A stretch of 64,000 nt of DNA from Colivivens sp964452915. Its GTDB lineage: Bacteria; Bacteroidota; Bacteroidia; Bacteroidales; Bacteroidaceae. The stretch's first letter is position 1. Every line of letters starts with the position of its first letter. This document shows positions 1 to 7,527 of the stretch, in pieces. The notes under the pieces were generated by a model. That model saw only the letters and a list, made by a program, of their open reading frames with translations. It was not told the origin of the DNA and made no database searches. The position numbers and the translations under genes were made by a program. The DNA is taken from contig CAYVNW010000008.1 in the NCBI GenBank assembly GCA_964452915.1, forward strand, positions 5,694 through 69,693, given 5' to 3'.

Positions 1-527
1 TTGTCTGGATTACCATAAAGAGCCTGCGCCAACATGACCCTCACCTTTTCCTTTCCCGACAGTTCCGACATCTGCCGGTAGTGTAAGTCCTCCTTGATGC
101 CAAGTCCGCTCAGCAGTATGGCCGCATCGCTCTCCGCATTCCATCCGTCGAGTTCGGCAAATTTCTCTTCCAATTCGGCAGCCTTAATGCCGTCCTCCTC
201 TGTGAAGTTCTCCTTGGCATAGATAGCCTCCTTCTGCTTCATGATGTCCCACAACACCGAGTGTCCCATCATGACCGTATCCATTACGGTGTAGGCATCG
301 AACTTATTGTGGTCTTGGCTTAGCACTGAGAGACGCTCGCCCGGGCCGAGTGTGATTTGGCCTGTGGTAGGCTCCAACTCGCCCGTTATCGCTTTGAGCA
401 ATGTGGACTTGCCTGCGCCGTTTGCTCCGATGACTCCATAAATATTGCCGTTAGTGAACTTGAGGTTTACATCCTTGTAGAGGATTCTCTTTCCGAACTG
501 AATTGATAGATTCGATACTGTTATCAT
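1..527 (-). CDS. ABC-F family ATPase (YbiT-like), N-terminal part
   Basis: The gene enters from the left edge, so only the first 175 or so residues are seen. They contain the first ABC domain: Walker A G-A-N-G-A-G-K-S-T at residues 34-42, a Q-loop region near residue 68, and an ABC signature of the form L-S-G-K-E-K-V-R near residue 158. The start M-I-T-V-S-N-L and the order of motifs fit ABC-F proteins, which have two ATPase domains and no membrane segment and act on the ribosome; the Bacteroidota YbiT-like branch is the best match from memory. Whether it is a housekeeping translation factor or an antibiotic-protection type cannot be decided without the linker and second domain. A TAnnTTTG box lies 48 bases upstream of the start. 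Confidence 0.9.
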   Translation of the reverse strand, partial: MITVSNLSIQFGKRILYKDVNLKFTNGNIYGVIGANGAGKSTLLKAITGELEPTTGQITLGPGERLSVLSQDHNKFDAYTVMDTVMMGHSVLWDIMKQKEAIYAKENFTEEDGIKAAELEEKFAELDGWNAESDAAILLSGLGIKEDLHYRQMSELSGKEKVRVMLAQALYGNPD

Positions 528-574
528 TATACTTACTGAACTTGCCTGTTTAATATTATTAGTGAAAACGGATG

Positions 575-582
575 CAAAGTTA
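575..582 (-). promoter_or_regulatory. -7 box of the ABC-F gene
   Basis: On the minus strand this reads TAACTTTG, a match to the Bacteroidota -7 consensus TAnnTTTG, 48 bases before the ATG at 527. No clear -33 TTTG is visible at the expected spacing. Confidence 0.6.
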
Positions 583-669
583 CGAAATATTTGGCACTTG
601 GGACTTAAGATTCGAAAATAAATCACTACTTTTACATAATATATATAGGCGGCAATCTCAACACAAACA

Positions 670-735
670 GTGCAAGTCAGACGGGCAGAGCCAAACCCCA
701 GCTTGGGCTATGCCGTGACGCAGCCCGTTTACGGG
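670..735 (+). repeat. Dispersed intergenic repeat with hairpin, copy 1
   Basis: Begins GTGCAAG and contains a hairpin at 684-714: GGCA-G-AGCC pairs with GGCT-A-TGCC around a 13-base loop, with a single G/A mismatch. A second small hairpin CCCG-TTTA-CGGG follows at 724-735. A related sequence ends the window at 63953-64000, with paired substitutions that keep the stem. It sits directly before the promoter of the DUF2461 gene. Confidence 0.6.
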
Positions 736-763
736 TGAAACCATTAAAAATAAATGGATTTAT

Positions 764-794
764 TTTGTACTGTGTTCGATTTGCACTATATTTG
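764..794 (+). promoter_or_regulatory. Promoter of the DUF2461 gene
   Basis: TTTG at 764-767, a 19-base spacer, then TATATTTG at 787-794: a full match to the Bacteroidota sigma-A promoter. It predicts a transcript start near 801, seven bases before the ATG at 808. Nearly the same 35-base stretch precedes pyrF at 51149-51184. Confidence 0.85.
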
Positions 795-807
795 CAAAAA
801 GAAAAAG

Positions 808-1491
808 ATGAAAGAAACAATAGCATTTCTCAAGGATTTGAGTAATCATAACGACCGTGAGTGGTTTAATGCTAATAAGGATAGATACTTAAAGGCGCAG
901 GCTGAGTTCAACGATGTGGTGGAACAGGTGATATTTGGTGTTTCACAGTTCGACCCGACTGTGGCGGGACTGACGGCAAAGGACTGTACGTACCGCATAT
1001 ACCGCGACTTGCGGTTCACAAAAGATAAATCGCCCTACAAGACACACCTTGGGGCATACATCTGCCGCGGAGGTAAGAAGTCGGGCTACTCAGGCTATTA
1101 TTTCCACGTAGGAGTCGGGGGTAAGGGCTATCCCAATGCTCACATGATTGCTGTTGGCGACTATTGTGCTGATCCGAAAGTACTGAAAATCCTGCGTGAG
1201 GATATATGTTACGGCGGAGGAGACTTCGACGACATCATAAAACATAAAGTGTCGCCTTTGTTTCACCTGGATGAAGATAACGCAACGAAGCGGGTTCCGG
1301 CCGGATTTCCGGCAGACTCTCCGTATGCAGAATACTTGAAACTAAAGTACTTCTGTTTGTTTTATGAACCGGACAACAAATTCATGACATCGAAAGAACT
1401 GCCGCAGAACATCGCAGAGCTCTGCCGGACCACCTACCCGTTCCTGCAATACATCAACCGTGCAATAGATTATTTAAAAGAAAGTAAATAA
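808..1491 (+). CDS. DUF2461 domain protein
   Basis: A 227-residue cytosolic protein of the DUF2461 family (TIGR02453), whose role is not known. The family features visible are the N-terminal F-L-K-D-L-S-x-H-N-D-R-E-W-F-x-x-N-K-x-x-Y, the central Y-R-I-Y-R-D-L-R-F-T-K-D-K-S-P-Y-K-T-H segment and a glycine-rich Y-Y-F-H-V-G stretch. The reading frame is open back to 754, but that start would lie upstream of the -33 and -7 boxes, so the ATG at 808 is preferred. A lipoprotein gene follows after 19 bases on the same strand and may be co-transcribed. Confidence 0.85.
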   Translation: MKETIAFLKDLSNHNDREWFNANKDRYLKAQAEFNDVVEQVIFGVSQFDPTVAGLTAKDCTYRIYRDLRFTKDKSPYKTHLGAYICRGGKKSGYSGYYFHVGVGGKGYPNAHMIAVGDYCADPKVLKILREDICYGGGDFDDIIKHKVSPLFHLDEDNATKRVPAGFPADSPYAEYLKLKYFCLFYEPDNKFMTSKELPQNIAELCRTTYPFLQYINRAIDYLKESK

Positions 1492-1510
1492 CGGAATAAC
1501 AACTTATTTT

Positions 1511-2101
1511 ATGCGAACAAATATCACTACCCTATTTACCTCACTGATGGCTATTATGCTGCTTTCGTGCACAGGCACGGCTCCACAACCGATCGAGGCG
1601 GACGAAAGTTCCGACACTGAGACCTTTGCCATCACGACATCGGACAAAAGTAACATGCAATTTGCAAATAAGGAGGTGAGCGAGATAGGACTTGTATTCA
1701 AAGACAAGCAACTGATGATTCACTTCACCCTTGTGGCACAAACCGGCGAGGGCAACAAATACGATACTACTATCCGTACGTGGGAGACAGAAAAAGACGG
1801 CAGTATAAAAAGTCGGGCTATAGCAAAAGGAACGGAAATGACAGACAGCACGACGCACAAGAGCAAATTCGTATTCAAAGAATTGCCGAAAGCATTATTG
1901 CTGGCCGACTTCTACCGCCTGCAGCCGAGCGCAGCTCCTCAGTTCAGCTATGTGTCGGACAAAAACCGTCATGATCATAAGTATCTATACATGATACGCA
2001 CAAATGACTTCACTAACATCCTTAAGCATACTCTCAAATCAGAACGCTACAAAACTCTGCGTGAGTTTATTGATGGGTACGTACGAAAGGTTGACAACTG
2101 A
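1511..2101 (+). CDS. Lipoprotein of unknown function
   Basis: A 196-residue protein with a signal peptide and a lipobox ending L-L-S-C at Cys20, so it should be lipid-anchored in the envelope. The residues after Cys20 are rich in Ser, Thr, Asp and Glu, as is common for surface-exposed lipoproteins of Bacteroidota. The rest is a single hydrophilic domain that I do not recognise. It follows the DUF2461 gene by 19 bases and ends just before a strong hairpin terminator. Confidence 0.75.
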   Translation: MRTNITTLFTSLMAIMLLSCTGTAPQPIEADESSDTETFAITTSDKSNMQFANKEVSEIGLVFKDKQLMIHFTLVAQTGEGNKYDTTIRTWETEKDGSIKSRAIAKGTEMTDSTTHKSKFVFKELPKALLLADFYRLQPSAAPQFSYVSDKNRHDHKYLYMIRTNDFTNILKHTLKSERYKTLREFIDGYVRKVDN

Positions 2102-2120
2102 CAGAACATTCTACATTAAT

Positions 2121-2153
2121 AAAAAAGGAGGCTAAAAACAGCCTCCTTTTATT
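2121..2153. terminator. Bidirectional intrinsic terminator
   Basis: The arms AAAAGGAGGCT (2123-2133) and AGCCTCCTTTT (2140-2150) form an 11-bp stem with a 6-base loop, flanked by an A-tract and a T-tract. It serves the lipoprotein gene on the plus strand and the superoxide reductase gene arriving on the minus strand. Confidence 0.85.
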
Positions 2154-2169
2154 TATCTGACAGTTTCTG

Positions 2170-2547
2170 TCACTTGTTTTTCCAAAGTCCGTGCAAGTTA
2201 CAATATTCACGGGCATAAACATCAGTAGCATCAGTCTTAAACTCTGCCACAGGTTTTTCTGCCGGATTAAGGTACTGGCGATAGACTTTGTCGGGTGTAA
2301 CAAGTTCGATCCATTGGATGTAGTGGTTGTCGAGCATAGGATGCTCCACTTCTCCAACCTCCACACGGTAACCACCGTCAATCTTAGTGACAACGGGCAC
2401 GTGCTTCTCTTTGGCACCATCAGTATCATTCTCTTTCATCAGTTGCATTGGCTGACCACAGCATGAAAGAGTGCCGCCTGCCGCTCCGACAACCTCGACG
2501 ATGTTGCCACAAACCTTGCATTTATAAATCTCGTTTGTCTTTGTCAT
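2170..2547 (-). CDS. dfx: Desulfoferrodoxin, 2Fe superoxide reductase
   Basis: This 125-residue enzyme reduces superoxide to peroxide without making oxygen, a standard defence of anaerobes. The N-terminal rubredoxin-like centre has Cys10, Cys13, Cys29 and Cys30. The catalytic iron site has His49, His69, His75, Cys116 and His119, and the family's catalytic pair Glu47-Lys48 is present, so both centres look functional. The open frame extends 29 residues further upstream to 2634, but those residues overlap the thioredoxin gene end and do not match the family, so the M-T-K-T-N start is used. It is third in an rbr-trx-dfx operon, 49 bases after the thioredoxin gene. Confidence 0.95.
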   Translation of the reverse strand: MTKTNEIYKCKVCGNIVEVVGAAGGTLSCCGQPMQLMKENDTDGAKEKHVPVVTKIDGGYRVEVGEVEHPMLDNHYIQWIELVTPDKVYRQYLNPAEKPVAEFKTDATDVYAREYCNLHGLWKNK

Positions 2548-2596
2548 AATCAGATTTTTTCTTTGTGTATATGGAAAGGATAAATATCTGCGACTT

Positions 2597-2926
2597 CTAC
2601 TCAGAGAGAAGCGTGCGACGGACCATATCCTCAACCAGAGGCTTAGGCTGTGCCCCTACCATACGGGTGATGGTACCATCCTTCCGTATAAAGAAAAGCG
2701 TAGGCACAGACTGTATGCCACATGTTGCGGCAAAACCCTGGTTACGGTCAATGTCAACCTTCACTACGCTCAACTTGTCCTTGTATTCGCGTGCAATTTC
2801 CTCAACTATCGGCGAGAGATACTTACACGGACCACACCACGTGGCATAGAAGTCCATAATGACGGGTTTATCACCGGTGAAAGTCCAACCCTTCAAGTTG
2901 CGAGTCAGGTCTTTTATGTTTTCCAT
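2597..2926 (-). CDS. trxA: Thioredoxin
   Basis: A 109-residue cytosolic thioredoxin with the active site W-C-G-P-C at residues 30-34 and the conserved cis-proline loop S-V-P-T near residue 75. It has no signal peptide. It lies between the rubrerythrin and superoxide reductase genes with 49-base gaps on each side, so it probably supplies thiol reducing power during the same oxygen stress response. Confidence 0.95.
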   Translation of the reverse strand: MENIKDLTRNLKGWTFTGDKPVIMDFYATWCGPCKYLSPIVEEIAREYKDKLSVVKVDIDRNQGFAATCGIQSVPTLFFIRKDGTITRMVGAQPKPLVEDMVRRTLLSE

Positions 2927-2975
2927 ATCAACTAATGTTTAATAATTATCGCCTCCCGCATAAGGGAGTAACGTA

Positions 2976-3518
2976 TCAGAAGTTGTCGACATGCACCTCG
3001 AAGTAAGCCTGAGGATGAGCACATACAGGACAAACTTCAGGAGCCTTCTCCCCTACTACAATGTGTCCGCAGTTGCGGCATTCCCATACTTTTACCTCAC
3101 TTTTGGCGAAGACTTCCTGCATCTCAACGTTCTTAAGCAACGCACGGTAGCGTTCCTCGTGACGTTTCTCAATGGCAGCGACAAGACGGAACTTTCTTGC
3201 CAACGCTTTGAAGCCCTCTTCCTCAGCTGTCTTTGCGAAACCTTCATACATGTCGGTCCACTCGTAGTTCTCACCATCAGCCGCAGCCGCAAGATTCTGG
3301 GCAGTGTCGCCAATGCCGTTGAGTTCCTTGAACCACATCTTGGCATGTTCCTTCTCGTTATCAGCAGTCTTTAAGAATATTTCTGCGATTTGCTCAAATC
3401 CTTCCTTCTTTGCCTTTGAAGCAAAGTAAGTGTACTTGTTGCGTGCCTGGCTCTCTCCTGCAAAAGCAGCCTCAAGATTTTTTTCGGTCTGTGTACCTGA
3501 ATACTTTGTTTTTGCCAT
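2976..3518 (-). CDS. rbr: Rubrerythrin
   Basis: A 180-residue rubrerythrin, which reduces hydrogen peroxide in the cytoplasm of anaerobes. The N-terminal four-helix domain carries the diiron ligands in G-E-S-Q-A-R-N, D-N-E-K-E-H and an E-K-R-H-E-E-R segment. The C-terminal rubredoxin domain has C-R-N-C-G and C-P-V-C-A. It is the first gene of the rbr-trx-dfx operon: peroxide and superoxide removal with an electron-transfer partner in one unit. A TATCTTTG box lies 82 bases upstream. Confidence 0.95.
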   Translation of the reverse strand: MAKTKYSGTQTEKNLEAAFAGESQARNKYTYFASKAKKEGFEQIAEIFLKTADNEKEHAKMWFKELNGIGDTAQNLAAAADGENYEWTDMYEGFAKTAEEEGFKALARKFRLVAAIEKRHEERYRALLKNVEMQEVFAKSEVKVWECRNCGHIVVGEKAPEVCPVCAHPQAYFEVHVDNF

Positions 3519-3599
3519 AATAATATATCTTTAAGAGTTAATACTTCATTTATTATATTTCATCCGTTATATAAAAGGGCTTTCTTTCCTTTAGTGCTG

Positions 3600-3630
3600 C
3601 AAAGATATAAAACAAAAATTGAATTGGCAA
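3600..3630 (-). promoter_or_regulatory. Promoter of the rbr-trx-dfx operon
   Basis: On the minus strand, TTG (3628-3630), a 20-base spacer and TATCTTTG (3600-3607). The predicted leader is about 75 bases. Confidence 0.7.
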
Positions 3631-3755
3631 TGTAATAAGCACTAAAAGATTTAAAAAAATCACTTATCACGCAGGAGTCCCATGACTATTCTCTCTTTTT
3701 TTCATCAAACGCACAAAAAAAACAAGTATCATTCTCTCTTGTATTCGTTTTACAC

Positions 3756-3763
3756 TATCTTTG
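3756..3763 (+). promoter_or_regulatory. -7 box upstream of the GNAT gene
   Basis: TATCTTTG in the context TTTTACACTATCTTTGC, similar to the boxes at 787 and 4470. A -33 box at the right spacing is not clear. Confidence 0.6.
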
Positions 3764-3909
3764 CAACCGGATAGCATTCATTGCAGGACACCACCCACAC
3801 GTGCACGTTCCCTTTTTTATAACCTATATAAAATAAGGTGTAATGGATCCGCAATGTGACGCAAGGCGTTATTTCCTGTAATAGAAGCAAAATTGCAGTT
3901 TAAAAGATT
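3764..3909 (+). other. Long leader of the GNAT gene
   Basis: About 140 bases lie between the -7 box and the ATG at 3910, unusually long for this window, where most leaders are 10 to 80 bases. It holds a T-tract at 3811-3816 and no open frame or strong hairpin that I can see. Together with 3519-3755, which holds the rbr promoter, it fills the gap between the divergent genes. Confidence 0.4.
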
Positions 3910-4434
3910 ATGGACATCAGCATTCGAACAGCACGCCCCGACGATGCAAAGGCTATACTTGGGATTTACGCACCTTACATAGAGACAACCGCCATCACAT
4001 TCGAGTACGACGTCCCGACGCCGGCTGAATTCAAGGCGCGAATTGTATCGACTCTTGAACGCTACCCCTATATTGTTGCCGAGGCAGATGGAACAATCGT
4101 AGGTTACGCTTATGCCGGAGCATTCAAGGAACGTGCCGCGTACAGCCGTTCGGTCGAGACATCCATATACGTCAAGGAAGGACTTCACGGCGGAGGAATC
4201 GGGAAGGCGTTGTACTCAGAGTTGGAAAAGCGTCTGAAAGAAATGGGTATCCTCAATCTCAACGCATGTATATCATGGACCGACAAACCTAACCGATATC
4301 TCACACACCAAAGTCCATTGTTCCACGAGCACCTGGGCTTCAAGCGATGCGCACATTTTCATAAGTGCGGTTACAAGTTCGGGCTTTGGTTTGACATGAT
4401 TTGGATGGAAAAAATGATAGGCAAACACGAATAA
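3910..4434 (+). CDS. GNAT N-acetyltransferase, phosphinothricin acetyltransferase-like
   Basis: A 174-residue single-domain GNAT enzyme. The acetyl-CoA loop is visible as V-K-E-G-L-H-G-G-G-I-G-K-A-L-Y near residues 90-104, and the N-terminal I-R-x-A-R-P-D-D-A-x-A-I-x-x-I-Y-x-P-Y is characteristic of the Pat/Bar/YncA branch, which acetylates phosphinothricin, methionine sulfoximine or related amino acids. The substrate here cannot be read from sequence. The C-terminal part with H-E-H-L-G-F-K-R and W-F-D-M-I-W-M-E-K fits that branch. It is alone, with its own promoter. Confidence 0.85.
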   Translation: MDISIRTARPDDAKAILGIYAPYIETTAITFEYDVPTPAEFKARIVSTLERYPYIVAEADGTIVGYAYAGAFKERAAYSRSVETSIYVKEGLHGGGIGKALYSELEKRLKEMGILNLNACISWTDKPNRYLTHQSPLFHEHLGFKRCAHFHKCGYKFGLWFDMIWMEKMIGKHE

Positions 4435-4469
4435 GTCAAATCAAAGTTGGCGCATTCATTAAATTGCAC

Positions 4470-4477
4470 TATCTTTG
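4470..4477 (+). promoter_or_regulatory. -7 box of the dockerin metallopeptidase operon
   Basis: TATCTTTG, preceded by TTGCAC as in the DUF2461 and pyrF promoters; the ATG at 4523 follows 45 bases later. An upstream TTG start at 4475 in the open frame would fall inside this box and was discarded. Confidence 0.7.
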
Positions 4478-4522
4478 TCCGTAAATTACGAATCAAGAAA
4501 TATACTAATAACTTCGATAACA

Positions 4523-6724
4523 ATGAAAAAGAAAATCACGCTCGTGCTAACGGTACTTACAGTACTGACGATGAATATTGTATGTGCGACCGCGCAGAAA
4601 TCCATGTATATACCATTGGAATGGCGCAACCGTACAGACACTCTTATTTGGTCGGAGACCGATACGGAAAACAAGTACACATGGTCGAAATCAAGGTCGG
4701 TGGAATCCGACAACGTAATAGTTTTGTGGGACAACGGCTATGGAAGCACAAATCCGAAGAACGCTCCGAATGCTTATAGGGTGGACGTCGATGATCTGCT
4801 TGAAAAAGCCGAGGCATTCTATCAACTCGAATGCAGCAAACTCGGGTTTGTAGATCCTGAGAAATCTAATATTAGCAAATACAAAGTCATGGTGTTGTTG
4901 AACCACAGCACAGGATGGATTTGTTATGGTGGTGGCTACGACTTCCAAGTCCCTGCATTATGGCTGTCGCCAAGCACATGCAAGCCCGTAGGAAGCGCTG
5001 TGGCCCACGAAGTAGGTCACTCGTTCCACTACATGTGCTATGCTGAGGATTCCAATCACGGAGCCTTGTCGAACGTGCAGACTGGTTTCCACGGAGCGGT
5101 TGGAAGCGGTGCAACCATTTGGGAGACAACAGCCAACTGGCAGTCGCTGCAGTCATACCCTGACGAAATCATGACCATGAGCTATCACCACACCATCTTC
5201 AACATGACTCACAACTACGCCTTCACACACGAATGGCAACGTTACCAGGCATACATGTTCCTTGTGTATTTGTGCGAGCATTATGATGACATACAGACAG
5301 TGGCTAACGTATGGAACTATCATGAAACTACGGTAAAGGACTTCAACCAAGTATTGATGGACTATAAAGGACTCACAGCATCCGAGTTGTACAAGCTGCA
5401 CTTCGACTTTGCCATGCACGCCGTCACATGGGACCTTGAGGCTTGCAGAGAGCACGGAGGCAGCAACTACATAGGCAACTTCAAGTACAACTGCGTCAAC
5501 GTAGGCGACCATGCCTACCAAGTTGCTTTGTCAAGTTGTCCGCAAGCTTCCGGATTCAACGTCATACCATTACAAGTACCAACGGCCGGAACAGAAGTCA
5601 AGGTAGACTTCACGGCACTTGCAAACGGCGCAGCACTTGCAAACGGTGACCCTGGTGAATATGTTGATGGCAACTCACAATATGTGGCATCGGGACTTTC
5701 CAATTATAACCGCGTAACATCCAACGCATCACAGCGTGCATTCCGCCTTGGATTCGTGTGCCTCATGAAAGACGGCTCACGCCAATATTTCACCCAAGAC
5801 ACCATATATTGTACAGGATCAGTAAAGAAGACAGCGCAAACAGGATTCACCGTACCTGCCAACGTAGACCGTATGTGGATGGTAGTATCCCCTACTCCAA
5901 AACGCTATTTCCAACATCGTTGGGACGACAACATTGAGAATGACGATATGTGGCCATATCAAGTACAGTTCAGCGGAACAGACTTAAGTAGTAACACTAC
6001 TGTATACTACCCGTCAGAGATCGACGGGCGCAAGGTCGGCAACATAACATTTACCTACGACGTATACATGCCGGCCCGCTCGTCATACGACGCCGTCACA
6101 GTAGCTGTAGGCGGCAAAGAACTTGCCTCGCTGAACACAGCATTCCAACTCCAGACAAGTGACATCACCGGCAATGTGGTCAGTTACAGCGCGAGTGGAC
6201 CAGCCACAGGCAAGGTGATGTTCTATGCGGCAAAGTCCGACGGAACATTGATAAACAGCGGCAGCACAGCTAACGGCTATGGCCACTGGTTTAACGCAAG
6301 CGGCAACGTAGTAAGCTACAGCAACTCACCATACTTGTATTCCGAATTCACCCCTTCAATTTTCACATTCTATATAGGCCAATATCCAAACCGGTGTTCA
6401 AACGGCAGGAACTACACCATAGCGCAGGCTTTGCGGTACAAACAAAGTAGTACCGACGAGGCTAAAGCTGTATTTGTGTTCAACGTGCACATCAACAGCA
6501 ACCGCACTGGTTATGAACTGGCAAGCATCAACTACGACGACCCGACAAGACTTCCGCAGGACGTGGACGGAAACGGGTCTGTAGACACACTGGATGTTCT
6601 GCAAATATATGAATATATACGCACGGGAACCGAAACAGCATCGCCGGTGGAGGATGTCAATGGCAACGGCAAAGTGGATACCCAGGACGTACTGGAAGTT
6701 TATCAATACATACAAAACAACTAA
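4523..6724 (+). CDS. Secreted DUF6055/DUF4859 protein with zinc-peptidase motif and dockerin
   Basis: A 733-residue secreted protein with an N-terminal signal peptide of about 25 residues. The first half resembles DUF6055 and contains H-E-V-G-H-S-F-H-Y, an HExxH zinc site of gluzincin type with a W-E-T-T-A-N-W segment downstream that could supply the third ligand. The second half has a DUF4859-like beta domain (F-T-F-Y-I-G-Q-Y-P and Y-T-I-A-Q-A-L). The last 55 residues contain two calcium-binding dockerin type I repeats, D-V-D-G-N-G-S-V-D and D-V-N-G-N-G-K-V-D. No cohesin is seen in the window. Activity on protein is inferred from the motif only. A lipoprotein flavodoxin follows six bases later. 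Confidence 0.8.
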   Translation: MKKKITLVLTVLTVLTMNIVCATAQKSMYIPLEWRNRTDTLIWSETDTENKYTWSKSRSVESDNVIVLWDNGYGSTNPKNAPNAYRVDVDDLLEKAEAFYQLECSKLGFVDPEKSNISKYKVMVLLNHSTGWICYGGGYDFQVPALWLSPSTCKPVGSAVAHEVGHSFHYMCYAEDSNHGALSNVQTGFHGAVGSGATIWETTANWQSLQSYPDEIMTMSYHHTIFNMTHNYAFTHEWQRYQAYMFLVYLCEHYDDIQTVANVWNYHETTVKDFNQVLMDYKGLTASELYKLHFDFAMHAVTWDLEACREHGGSNYIGNFKYNCVNVGDHAYQVALSSCPQASGFNVIPLQVPTAGTEVKVDFTALANGAALANGDPGEYVDGNSQYVASGLSNYNRVTSNASQRAFRLGFVCLMKDGSRQYFTQDTIYCTGSVKKTAQTGFTVPANVDRMWMVVSPTPKRYFQHRWDDNIENDDMWPYQVQFSGTDLSSNTTVYYPSEIDGRKVGNITFTYDVYMPARSSYDAVTVAVGGKELASLNTAFQLQTSDITGNVVSYSASGPATGKVMFYAAKSDGTLINSGSTANGYGHWFNASGNVVSYSNSPYLYSEFTPSIFTFYIGQYPNRCSNGRNYTIAQALRYKQSSTDEAKAVFVFNVHINSNRTGYELASINYDDPTRLPQDVDGNGSVDTLDVLQIYEYIRTGTETASPVEDVNGNGKVDTQDVLEVYQYIQNN

Positions 6725-6730
6725 CAAAAC

Positions 6731-7297
6731 ATGAAAAAGCTATTTTTATTACTTGCCATACTGCCAACATTGGTAGCATGCGCACAAAACGAGAAAAAAG
6801 CAAACAAGGACCAAACTATGGGAACAAGTAAGACATTAGTCGCATATTTCAGTGCGACAGGTACGACAGAGGCAGTAGCCAAGAAACTAGCCAAAACCGC
6901 TGACGCTACCATTTATGAAATCAAACCAGAGAAAAAGTACACTACAGCCGACCTTGACTGGACAGACAAACAGTCGCGTTCAACACTGGAAATGAAAGAC
7001 AAGAACAGCCGTCCTGCCATTGTGAAAGACCTGAAAGATGTGGACAACTACACGACAGTCTACATCGGATTCCCTATATGGTGGTACACCGCTCCGACTA
7101 TCATCAACACATTCATTGAAAGCTACAATCTGAAAGGAAAGACCATTGTGTTGTTTGCCACTTCAGGCGGAAGCAACGCAGACAAAGCACTTAAGGACTT
7201 GAAGACCACATATCCGGAACTGAACTTCAAGGCTGCAAAACTTCTCAACTCCGCAAGCGAGTCATCACTTAAAGAATGGGTTGAGACATTCAAATAA
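6731..7297 (+). CDS. Lipoprotein flavodoxin
   Basis: A 188-residue flavodoxin-fold protein with an export signal: the N-terminus has a lipobox T-L-V-A-C with Cys17, so the domain should be anchored outside the cytoplasm. The FMN phosphate loop is present as A-Y-F-S-A-T-G-T-T near residues 37-45, with G-F-P-I-W-W-Y near residue 117 and F-A-T-S-G-G-S near 140, all typical of the flavodoxin_4 group. An electron donor outside the inner membrane is not obvious from the neighbours. It starts six bases after the metallopeptidase stop and precedes a terminator. Confidence 0.85.
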   Translation: MKKLFLLLAILPTLVACAQNEKKANKDQTMGTSKTLVAYFSATGTTEAVAKKLAKTADATIYEIKPEKKYTTADLDWTDKQSRSTLEMKDKNSRPAIVKDLKDVDNYTTVYIGFPIWWYTAPTIINTFIESYNLKGKTIVLFATSGGSNADKALKDLKTTYPELNFKAAKLLNSASESSLKEWVETFK

Positions 7298-7338
7298 GTC
7301 ACAAGACATTCGAAAACAACACAACAAATTAAATTCGG

Positions 7339-7372
7339 CACGGCACTGTACTTGTACATGCCGTGTATTTTT
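7339..7372 (+). terminator. Intrinsic terminator after the flavodoxin gene
   Basis: CACGGCA (7339-7345) pairs with TGCCGTG (7359-7365) around a 13-base loop, which itself contains TGTAC-TTGTACA pairing; followed by TATTTTTAT. Confidence 0.75.
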
Positions 7373-7415
7373 ATATATCTTTTAAGCCAGAATGAAAAAT
7401 AACGGACGAAGGCAA

Positions 7416-7445
7416 TTGTCTAATGAGAATTTATATGTATCTTTG
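7416..7445 (+). promoter_or_regulatory. Promoter of the AICAR transformylase-serS operon
   Basis: TTG (7416-7418), a 19-base spacer, TATCTTTG (7438-7445). The leader to the ATG at 7528 is about 75 bases. Confidence 0.8.
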
Positions 7446-7527
7446 CAGAAATAAAAATGCAGTCAATCAAACATAAAATCATAATAATAACGAAGGCTGT
7501 GTCTTCATAATGTAATTGTACAAGATC

